This document shows positions 1 through 5,101 of a stretch of 6,051 nt of DNA, in pieces. How positions within the stretch are numbered: the first letter of the stretch is position 1; the number at the start of each line of letters is the position of its first letter. Source of the DNA: an uncultured Gemmatimonadota bacterium (GTDB lineage Bacteria; Gemmatimonadota; Gemmatimonadetes; Gemmatimonadales; Gemmatimonadaceae); NCBI GenBank assembly GCA_903894655.1, contig CAITQY010000411.1, positions 1-6,051 on the forward strand, in the 5' to 3' direction. The translations under genes were made by a program, and so were the position numbers. A model generated the notes under the pieces. It had not been told where the DNA came from. It searched no databases and saw only the letters and a list, made by a program, of their open reading frames with translations.

Positions 1-825
1 GTGTTCGCCGACAGCACGCCGCGCCGTGCCTTCGCGGCCAAGCAGGCGATGATCAACTTCCCGACGTTCATCTACGGACCCACGGAACTGCTGGCCGGTC
101 TCGCCAAGACGAAGGCGGCCGTTGATTCCCTTCCCGCGCTCGGCCTCACCGGGAATCTTGGCTTCACCGGCATCACACCCGCCGGTGGCGACTCGTTGCG
201 GATGCGCGGTGGCGCCTACGCGATGATCCTGCGCTTTGACGCGACCCAGCGTCTCCAATCGGTAGACGGATCGTTCACCACCAACAAGTCCGTTGGCACG
301 CGCGGCGCCGGTGGCCTCGACATCGCCGCCATCGCCAAGAGCATGAAGCCCACCGGCACGCTGTCGCTGCGCGAAACCGCACGCGGTGCCTTCGGACAGG
401 GGGGCATGGTGCTCGTCGACTACGGTCGTCCGTCGGTGCGCGACCGCAGTGTGTGGGGCGGCACGCTGGTGCCGTTCGATACCGTATGGCGCACCGGTGC
501 CAACGACGCCACGCACTTGTTCACGTCGCGCACGCTCACCATGGGAGACGTAGTCGTGCCGCCGGGCGCGTACACGTTGTTCGTGCAGCACACGCGCACC
601 GGCACGTGGCTCATCGTGAACAAGCAGGTCGGTCAGTGGGGCACGGTGTACTCGGCCGCCAACGACCTCGCGCGCGTACCGATGCAGATGTCGGCCACGC
701 CGAGTCACGTGGAAGAGTTCACGATCGTAGTACGCGCGATCAACCCAACGCGGGGCGCGATCGAAATGTCGTGGGGACCGGGCATGATGAGCGTGCCGTT
801 CACCGCCACGGCGGCCCGTCCGTGA
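1..825 (+). CDS. DUF2911 domain protein, 5' end cut by the window
   Basis: The visible 274 residues end in a recognisable DUF2911 domain at about residues 131-268. Its hallmarks are YGRPSVRDRSVWGG (141-154), LVPFDTVWRTGANDAT (156-171), the PPGAYTLF turn (187-194) and a QWG tripeptide (212-214). DUF2911 proteins are usually exported and are frequent in Bacteroidota and Gemmatimonadota; their biochemical role is unknown. The preceding 130 residues look like a beta-rich N-terminal domain of the same protein (GGDSLRMRGGAYAMILRFD at 62-80). No signal peptide is visible and the frame is open from base 1, so the real start most likely lies upstream and the GTG at base 1 is incidental. The stop TGA overlaps the GTG start of the peroxidase gene behind it, indicating one transcription unit. 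The family call is firm; no function can be assigned. Confidence 0.85.
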   Translation: MFADSTPRRAFAAKQAMINFPTFIYGPTELLAGLAKTKAAVDSLPALGLTGNLGFTGITPAGGDSLRMRGGAYAMILRFDATQRLQSVDGSFTTNKSVGTRGAGGLDIAAIAKSMKPTGTLSLRETARGAFGQGGMVLVDYGRPSVRDRSVWGGTLVPFDTVWRTGANDATHLFTSRTLTMGDVVVPPGAYTLFVQHTRTGTWLIVNKQVGQWGTVYSAANDLARVPMQMSATPSHVEEFTIVVRAINPTRGAIEMSWGPGMMSVPFTATAARP

Positions 826-1319
826 AGACTCTCTCCGATTTCGCGGTCACAACCATTACCGGCGACGCGATGCCGCTGTCGTCGCTCGCGGGCGGCGTCA
901 CGCTGGTGGTGAACGTGGCCAGTCAGTGCGGACTCACGCCACAGTACGCCGGCCTCGAAGCACTGTATCGCAGCTACCACGACCAAGGTCTCACGGTGCT
1001 CGGCTGCCCGTGCAATCAGTTCGGCGCGCAGGAGCCCGGCACCGAAGCCACCATCGTGCAATTCTGCAGCACGAAATACAACGTCACCTTCCCGCTCACG
1101 TCGAAGCTCAACGTGAACGGCGATGCCACCGACCCATTCTGGGAGTGGATGAAGAGCGAAAAGCCCGGCCTGCTGGGCACCACGTCGATCAAGTGGAACT
1201 TCACGAAGTTCCTGATCGGTCGCGATGGACAAGTCATCAAGCGCTTCGATCCCACCACAGCACCGAGCGACATGATTCCGGACATCGAGCGGGCGCTCGC
1301 TGCTACCAGTGCGCCATAA
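822..1319 (+). CDS. Glutathione peroxidase family protein (probably thioredoxin-dependent)
   Basis: This 165-residue protein has the usual length of a non-selenium bacterial glutathione peroxidase, which reduces H2O2 and organic hydroperoxides in the cytoplasm. The catalytic tetrad is complete: Cys36 in NVASQCGLT, Gln70 in FGAQEPG, and Trp125 and Asn126 in KWNFTKFLI. Cys82 in QFCSTKYNVTFPL sits where thioredoxin-dependent members carry the resolving cysteine, so thioredoxin rather than glutathione is the likely reductant (inference from the family). The usual GFPCNQF signature reads GCPCNQF, adding Cys62 two residues before Cys64. The GTG start at 822 overlaps the upstream TGA and places the N-terminus exactly where the family begins; no Shine-Dalgarno is evident, consistent with translational coupling. 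The last 17 bases overlap the 3' end of the opposing permease gene. Confidence 0.93.
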   Translation: MKTLSDFAVTTITGDAMPLSSLAGGVTLVVNVASQCGLTPQYAGLEALYRSYHDQGLTVLGCPCNQFGAQEPGTEATIVQFCSTKYNVTFPLTSKLNVNGDATDPFWEWMKSEKPGLLGTTSIKWNFTKFLIGRDGQVIKRFDPTTAPSDMIPDIERALAATSAP

Positions 1320-2919
1320 CGAAGATCTCGACGCCCACCAGACACGCCAGCGCGAGACTGTGCCAGAACACGTAGCGCAGGATCACGCCTTCCTGACCAT
1401 GCTGCCCCGTGGCCACACCGGCCACGACGATGCTCTGGGCGTCGATCATCTTTCCCATGACGCCCCCTGAGCTGTTCGCGGCCGCGGCCAGCAGGGGCGA
1501 GACGCCAACCTGCTGCGCCGAGATCTGCTGCAGGTTGCCGAACAACACGTTGCTGGAGGTGTCGCTACCGGTGAGCGCCACCCCAAGCCACCCCAGCAAC
1601 GGCGAGAAGAAGGCGAACAGCACGCCCGTGCGCGCGAACGCCAGCCCGATCGTGGCATCGAGTCCGCCGTAGCGCGTCACGAAACCCAGCGCCATCATCG
1701 CGGCGATCGTGAGCAGTGAGACACGCACCTTGAGCAGCGTCTCCCAATACGTGCGCAGCAGCGCCCGCGGCCCCATCCCCAGCAGCGCGCCCGACAACAG
1801 GCCCGTGAGCAGCAGCGCCGTGCCACTGGCCGACAGCCAGTTCAGCGTAAAGATCGCGTCCTCCGCTTTCGCGATCGCCACGACGGGCGGCGTGCGCAGC
1901 ACGGCCTGATGCAGGAACGGCACCGGGAACGTGAACAGTGATTGCGCGTTCAGCCACGCCTTCATGGCCGGCAGCCCCCACAAAAACAGCAGCACTGACA
2001 AAATGCCCCACGGCATCCATGCGCGCAGCACGTGCGCGGTGCGATGCGGCGCGGCGTCGGTGGCAACGCGCGGGGCCTCGCCAGGAAAGCGCCACACCGT
2101 GCGCGGGCGCCACACGCGCAGCAGCAGCAACAGCGACACGATGGACACCAGCGAGGCACTGATGTCCACCAGCGTCGGTCCAAAGTGCTGGCTCACATAA
2201 AACTGCGTCACCCCGAAGCTCACGCCGGCCACCACGCAGGCCGGCCACACTTCGCGGATGGAGCGCCATCCGGCCATCACCCAGATCAGCCAGAAAGGAA
2301 TCAGCATCGCGAACAACGGCAGCTGGCGCCCCACCATCGCGCTCAGGTCGTTCACGGGTAACTGCGTCACGCCGGCGAGCGCGATGATCGGCGTACCGAG
2401 CGCGCCGAACGCCACCGGCGCCGTATTGCCGATCAACGAGAGACCGGCGGCGGGGAGCGGCTTGAAGCCCAGCCCAATCAGCATGGCCGCCGAGATGGCA
2501 ACCGGTGTGCCGAAACCAGCCGTCCCCTCTACGAAGGCGCCGAAGCAGAACGCAATGAGCAACACCTGAATGCGACGGTCTTCGGCGATGGAGACCACCG
2601 AGTCGCGCACCACGTCGAACATCCCCGTGTGTACCGTGATCGCGAATACGAACAGCGCGTTCAGCACGATCCACCCGATCGGGAAGAGACCGTACAGCGC
2701 ACCGTAGCTCACGGCCGCCAGCGCAATCGGTGTGGGCATCCCTGCCACCAGCACCGCTACGGCCACCGCGGCGACGAGCCCCGCTACCGCGGCCAGATGC
2801 GCGCGCACGTGCCAGAAACCGAGAAGCGAGAGCAGCACGATCACGGGAACCGCCGCCACCAGGGCCGACGGAAGCAGGGTGCCCAGCGGGAGATAGGACT
2901 GCGGCCATGGAATCATCAT
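1303..2919 (-). CDS. lldP: L-lactate permease, LctP/LldP family
   Basis: This is a polytopic inner-membrane symporter of the lactate permease family, which imports L-lactate and often D-lactate or glycolate with protons. From memory it matches E. coli LldP along its whole length, including FGAFVEGTAGFGTPVAIS (126-143 counted from the 2919 start), GNTAPVAFGALGTPI (164-178), MVGRQLP (195-201), the LTGSDTSSNVLFG loop (449-461) and the C-terminal GVMGKMIDAQSI (486-497). With 538 residues it is close to the 551 of E. coli LldP. Adjacent ATGs at 2919 and 2916 fit the E. coli N-terminus best (MIPWPQSY against MNLWQQNY); a GTG at 2964 would add 15 unrelated residues. No strong ribosome binding site is seen at any of them. 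No lldD or lldEFG/lutABC gene adjoins it, so the choice between lactate and glycolate rests on similarity alone. It is last in the minus-strand run. Confidence 0.93.
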   Translation of the reverse strand: MMIPWPQSYLPLGTLLPSALVAAVPVIVLLSLLGFWHVRAHLAAVAGLVAAVAVAVLVAGMPTPIALAAVSYGALYGLFPIGWIVLNALFVFAITVHTGMFDVVRDSVVSIAEDRRIQVLLIAFCFGAFVEGTAGFGTPVAISAAMLIGLGFKPLPAAGLSLIGNTAPVAFGALGTPIIALAGVTQLPVNDLSAMVGRQLPLFAMLIPFWLIWVMAGWRSIREVWPACVVAGVSFGVTQFYVSQHFGPTLVDISASLVSIVSLLLLLRVWRPRTVWRFPGEAPRVATDAAPHRTAHVLRAWMPWGILSVLLFLWGLPAMKAWLNAQSLFTFPVPFLHQAVLRTPPVVAIAKAEDAIFTLNWLSASGTALLLTGLLSGALLGMGPRALLRTYWETLLKVRVSLLTIAAMMALGFVTRYGGLDATIGLAFARTGVLFAFFSPLLGWLGVALTGSDTSSNVLFGNLQQISAQQVGVSPLLAAAANSSGGVMGKMIDAQSIVVAGVATGQHGQEGVILRYVFWHSLALACLVGVEIFVMAHW

Positions 2920-3039
2920 GCCGCCAATCTGGGGGGTGGCGGCGCTGCTGTCCAAGGATTTCACCGACGGCGCGGCGAGGCCACAACGCCGCCCAGCGGG
3001 TACTGCAGGATCTCGGGGTGGTGCGCTACGCCGCTGGCA

Positions 3040-3816
3040 TCACCGCGCCATGCGCACGAGCCGCCGCACCACAAACAGCAGCACCGCCCCCGCCACGTTC
3101 ACCGCTACCGACAGCAGCAGCGCGCCCGAGAGTGCGTCGCTGGCGCGCGCGATCCCGCTGGCAGCCTGCTGCAGCACCGGCGCCACGTGCGCAGCCCACA
3201 CGGTGAGCCACACCGTGAGCCACACCGTGGGCGCGACATGCGACAGCGTCCACCACAGCGCCAGCGACAACAGCAGCGCGGCCACCAGCCAGATGCCGAG
3301 CGTGACCACACCGCGCCACATGCCGCGCACGTCGGACGCGCTCAGATGCATCGACCCGCCCACCGACAGACTCACGTAGGCGAACAGCGTCCAGCGCCAC
3401 ACCCCGACATTGGCCACGTTGGCCACGTTGGCCATGTGCGCCACCGGTACCCCCAGCAGCAGCCGCGCTGCGAGCAGGAGCACAGCCGCGCCGGCGAGCA
3501 GCGGCGCGAGACCGATCACGATCGTGCCCAGGCGCTGATACGCGCTGGACGCGTCGTACGAGTGCTCGACCGACCCCAGCGCGCCATCCGCGCCCGAGGG
3601 ATCGAACCACTTCACGCGATGTACGCGATGGCCGAAGAGCAGGCAGGCGATCACGTGACTCCCTTCGTGCACGATCGTGCCCGGCAGCCCGAACAGGTAC
3701 AGCTGCACGCGACGGCCGAACAGTTGCGACGACTGCCGTGCGAGAAACTGCGCCGACCAGTGCATGGCCGCGAGCAGGAGGACCGGGGCGAGGAGGGGGA
3801 TCACCGCAACAAACAC
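3040..3816 (-). CDS. Multi-pass membrane protein with HEGSH motif, putative M50-like metallopeptidase
   Basis: The protein has about 258 residues and roughly six hydrophobic segments. The second carries GTIVHEGSHVIACLLFGH, with HEGSH at 50-54 matching the HExxH zinc-binding motif of intramembrane (site-2 type, M50) peptidases. A later SMHLSASDVRG stretch (156-166) resembles the segment that supplies the third, aspartate, zinc ligand in small M50-like proteins; Asp162 is the candidate. Proteolysis is therefore plausible, but the substrate is unknown and a non-enzymatic membrane role is not excluded. The start is uncertain. The GTG at 3816, 10 nt after the toxin stop and just before the first membrane segment, is preferred. 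A TTG at 3879 would overlap the toxin gene and add 21 mostly basic residues. Two in-frame tandem micro-repeats encode TVW-LTVW-LTVW and ANVANVANV. The gene probably shares a transcript with the toxin-antitoxin pair. Confidence 0.72.
   Translation of the reverse strand: MFVAVIPLLAPVLLLAAMHWSAQFLARQSSQLFGRRVQLYLFGLPGTIVHEGSHVIACLLFGHRVHRVKWFDPSGADGALGSVEHSYDASSAYQRLGTIVIGLAPLLAGAAVLLLAARLLLGVPVAHMANVANVANVGVWRWTLFAYVSLSVGGSMHLSASDVRGMWRGVVTLGIWLVAALLLSLALWWTLSHVAPTVWLTVWLTVWAAHVAPVLQQAASGIARASDALSGALLLSVAVNVAGAVLLFVVRRLVRMAR
3197..3232. repeat. Three 12-bp tandem repeats inside the HEGSH membrane-protein gene
   Basis: Three consecutive copies of a cacaccgtgagc-type unit occur, the first and third each with one difference from the middle copy. 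The unit is a multiple of three, so it repeats the peptide LTVW in frame (TVW-LTVW-LTVW) within a hydrophobic segment near the C-terminus. Copy-number change would alter length without breaking the frame. Confidence 0.85.
3410..3436. repeat. Three 9-bp tandem repeats inside the HEGSH membrane-protein gene
   Basis: Three consecutive ttggccacg units occur, the last with one change (ttggccatg). They encode the repeated tripeptide Asn-Val-Ala in frame (ANVANVANV), between the hydrophobic segments after the HEGSH helix. As with the 12-bp array, gain or loss of copies would keep the frame. Confidence 0.85.
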
Positions 3817-3826
3817 CGTCGGTCGA

Positions 3827-4348
3827 TCAGCGCGCGTCGCACACCGGGACTCCCGGCGTTCTCGCGGCGTAGGCCACAATGCCCTTGTCGCATGTCATCA
3901 GTGACGCACCGACGAGCTGCGCGTGCGCAATCAGCATGCGATCGGCCGGATCACCATGGGCCGTACCGGCCAATCGTGTGCTCTCGATCAGCACATCGCG
4001 AGTGAGCGGGAGCAGCTGAATGCCAGGTGCCAACGCAGCGCGCTGAAGCCACCGCGACGGATCGGCGGCGAGTTCGAGTCGACCTTTCGAGACCAGCATG
4101 GCGACCTCCCAGAACGAGATGTCACTCACGAACAGACGGCCCGCTCCGGCCGCCCGCTCAATCAACCGGATCGCGGGCTTGGCGAGCGCACCGACGGTTC
4201 CGTCGAGAGTCCACAGCCAGACGTGCGTATCGAGCAGCAACGGAGAATCGCGCAGGGGAAACTCGACGGCACGCCACAACGCGGGGCGTCCGACATAAAG
4301 CGGCGACGGCTCCTTCACCCGAGCGGCCGTCTTTCTGGCCGGGCTCAT
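3827..4348 (-). CDS. vapC: PIN-domain toxin, VapC family
   Basis: This is a type II toxin ribonuclease of the PIN fold; VapC proteins cut RNA, typically tRNA or rRNA, using Mg2+ held by acidic residues. The acidic set is visible: Asp40 in LLLDTHVWLW, Glu81 in SDISFWEVA, Asp133 and Asp136 in HGDPADRMLIAHA, and Asp154 in LMTCDKGI. The DTHVWLW and HGDPADR signatures place it in the VapC subgroup usually paired with Phd/YefM-type antitoxins, as here. Translation starts at an ATG overlapping the antitoxin stop (ATGA), the usual coupling for such pairs. The 36 residues before LLLD are an oddity, since most relatives begin just ahead of it; a TTG codon at Leu37 could be an alternative start. The protein is 173 residues against roughly 130 for common relatives. 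The catalytic core looks intact, so the toxin is probably functional. Confidence 0.92.
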   Translation of the reverse strand: MSPARKTAARVKEPSPLYVGRPALWRAVEFPLRDSPLLLDTHVWLWTLDGTVGALAKPAIRLIERAAGAGRLFVSDISFWEVAMLVSKGRLELAADPSRWLQRAALAPGIQLLPLTRDVLIESTRLAGTAHGDPADRMLIAHAQLVGASLMTCDKGIVAYAARTPGVPVCDAR

Positions 4349-4641
4349 GTCCTGCGTGCCTGAAGCGGATCGGTTTTCGAGGCGGCCCAGCTCTCATCGT
4401 CCGGTGAAATGAGATCACCGTGCCGAACGATGGTACCCCGCATGAATCCAACTGGCGATGCGGGCGAAAAGGTCGCGGGTCCCACCCGCACCACGGGTCG
4501 ACCGTGCTTCGTGACCACGACTTCGCTGCCAGTCGCGGCGATATCGTCCATGAGTTCGAGGCAGGTGGCCTTGAAAACGCTGGCTGAAATCTGTGTGGCG
4601 CCGATTGGCACGGGGGGCGCCGCCAGCTGTGTGTTGTCCAT
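4345..4641 (-). CDS. Type II antitoxin, Phd/YefM family
   Basis: This 98-residue antitoxin neutralises the adjacent PIN toxin and, by family precedent, represses its own promoter as a dimer. Residues 17-57 form the Phd/YefM DNA-binding fold, with the typical run QISASVFKATCLELMDDI followed by GSEVVVTKHGRPVVRV. The C-terminal tail contains MRGTIVRHGDLISPDDESW (67-85), the G-D-I-P-W type segment by which such antitoxins wrap the toxin. About 16 extra residues precede the conserved fold. The ATG at 4641 is preceded on the coding strand by GGGGA about 8 nt upstream, a weak ribosome binding site. The stop overlaps the toxin ATG. A palindrome and a candidate promoter lie 30-60 bp upstream. The assignment is firm from both sequence and neighbour. 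Confidence 0.92.
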   Translation of the reverse strand: MDNTQLAAPPVPIGATQISASVFKATCLELMDDIAATGSEVVVTKHGRPVVRVGPATFSPASPVGFMRGTIVRHGDLISPDDESWAASKTDPLQARRT

Positions 4642-4671
4642 CTCGAAATCCCCATCAGTTAAAAGTGGTCA

Positions 4672-4690
4672 GTTTATGGTAACCATAGAC
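4672..4690. promoter_or_regulatory. Imperfect 19-bp palindrome, probable antitoxin operator
   Basis: The sequence gtttatggtaaccatagac is a palindrome with a single central base (4681) and 8 of 9 complementary pairs; the inner 13 bp, tatggtaaccata, is perfect. It lies 31 bp upstream of the antitoxin start and overlaps the candidate -10 element. Phd/YefM antitoxins are known to repress their own promoters through short palindromes, so this is the best operator candidate in the window. Binding itself is inferred. Confidence 0.55.
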
Positions 4691-4704
4691 AGATCTTTCG
4701 CCAA
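4676..4704 (-). promoter_or_regulatory. Candidate sigma-70-like promoter for the toxin-antitoxin run
   Basis: On the minus strand a -35-like TTGGCG (4704-4699) is followed, after exactly 17 bp, by a -10-like TACCAT (4681-4676). Each matches the consensus hexamer at 4 of 6 positions. Transcription would begin near 4669, giving a leader of about 28 nt before the antitoxin ATG. The -10 element lies inside the palindrome, so repressor binding there would block it. This is a sequence-pattern prediction only. Confidence 0.35.
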
Positions 4705-4709
4705 CCTCG

Positions 4710-4738
4710 CCCCGCTGCCGCCCCCCATCCCCCAACCC
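4710..4738 (-). other. G-quadruplex motif in the divergent intergenic region
   Basis: Read on the minus strand, four G-runs of 3, 5, 6 and 4 bases are separated by loops of 2, 2 and 7 bases, which satisfies the canonical G3+N1-7 rule. A fifth run of four G lies just beyond (4748-4751). The motif sits 5 bp upstream of the candidate -35 of the antitoxin promoter and 15 bp upstream of the Ada-domain gene, where it is on the template strand. Folding in the cell is inferred. Confidence 0.5.
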
Positions 4739-4740
4739 GC

Positions 4741-4746
4741 TAGCTT
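4741..4746 (+). promoter_or_regulatory. Possible -10 element (TANNNT) for a leaderless Ada-domain transcript
   Basis: TAGCTT lies 7 bp before the ATG at 4754, the spacing seen for -10 elements of leaderless messages in several GC-rich phyla. No -35 hexamer is visible 17 bp upstream and no ribosome binding site precedes the ATG. This is weak evidence, given the shortness of the motif. Confidence 0.2.
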
Positions 4747-4753
4747 TCCCCAA

Positions 4754-5038
4754 ATGGAAACGGAAAAGCTCTACACCCTGATTGGTCCAGACGGATCGCG
4801 CGTCACCGGCACCACCAAAGGCACCGTCGGCGGCTATCGCAAGGAACGCCGGTACGGCCGCCTCGACTGCAAGCTCGCCCGGCGCGCCCTCGCCAATGGC
4901 GCCCTCTACGCCCAGCAGCGGGTATTCTTCGCCGACGAAGCCACCGCCGTCGCCGCCGGATACCATCCGTGCTCGGTGTGCATGCCTGTGGAGTACAAGG
5001 CATGGAGAGCGGCCGGAGGCCATTCGGCCCGTCCGTAG
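4754..5038 (+). CDS. Stand-alone Ada-type metal-binding domain protein
   Basis: This 94-residue protein consists almost entirely of a domain related to the zinc-binding N-terminus of the Ada methyl-phosphotriester repair protein. Recognisable parts are RYGRLDCKLARRAL (33-46), QRVFFADEATAVAAGYHPC (55-73) and CSVCMP (73-78). In Ada four cysteines bind zinc and one accepts the methyl group; here only Cys39, Cys73 and Cys76 are present, so the metal site would need a non-cysteine ligand such as His71, or is incomplete. No methyltransferase or AraC domain follows. The ATG at 4754 begins the conserved sequence and lacks a Shine-Dalgarno; an in-frame ATG at 4676 would prepend 26 proline-rich, unconserved residues. 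It is transcribed divergently from the antitoxin. Domain assignment is good; DNA repair or sensing functions are unproven. Confidence 0.82.
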   Translation: METEKLYTLIGPDGSRVTGTTKGTVGGYRKERRYGRLDCKLARRALANGALYAQQRVFFADEATAVAAGYHPCSVCMPVEYKAWRAAGGHSARP

Positions 5039-5090
5039 TGCCCGGGTAAACCCTTCGGGTGTCATCCCAGCACCTGCCCCACCCGCCGCG

Positions 5091-5096
5091 TAGTGT
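5091..5096 (+). promoter_or_regulatory. Possible -10 element (TANNNT) for a leaderless DUF5916 transcript
   Basis: TAGTGT lies 5 bp before the ATG at 5102, a distance that would place transcription initiation at or beside the start codon. There is no convincing -35 hexamer and no Shine-Dalgarno in the 63-bp gap after the Ada-domain gene, so read-through from that gene is the main alternative. Confidence 0.2.
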
Positions 5097-5101
5097 CGAG
5101 T

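Noticed and set aside
1565..2986. A 473-codon open frame on the - strand in another frame over the permease
   Set aside because: The composition is Arg/Ala/Gly-rich and no family is recognisable, while the overlapping frame encodes an unmistakable lactate permease.
2961..3039. A short + strand peptide-like stretch (HNAAQRVLQDLGVVRYAAG) in the gap between the permease and the membrane protein, possibly a gene relic
   Set aside because: It is only about 25 residues, with no start codon, no continuation and no family I can name. A translated database search of 2950-3045 would settle it.
2629..4005. A 458-codon open frame on the + strand, antisense to the permease start, the membrane protein and the toxin end
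   Set aside because: Its product is rich in Arg, His and Gln with no domain, and it lies opposite genes with clear family matches. Long antisense frames are expected at this GC content.
4409..4753. Upstream extension of the Ada-domain reading frame, antisense to the antitoxin gene
   Set aside because: The extension has no conserved sequence, and the domain begins at the ATG at 4754. The extra sequence is the mirror of the antitoxin gene.
5011..5029. Inverted repeat GGCCG/CGGCC at the end of the Ada-domain gene
   Set aside because: It has a 5-bp stem with a 9-nt loop, lies inside the coding sequence and has no T-run. This is common by chance in GC-rich DNA.
5044..5060. Small competing hairpins (GGGT-AA-ACCC and ACCC-TTC-GGGT) after the Ada-domain gene, considered as a terminator
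   Set aside because: The stems are only 4 bp, the two folds exclude each other, and no T-run follows.
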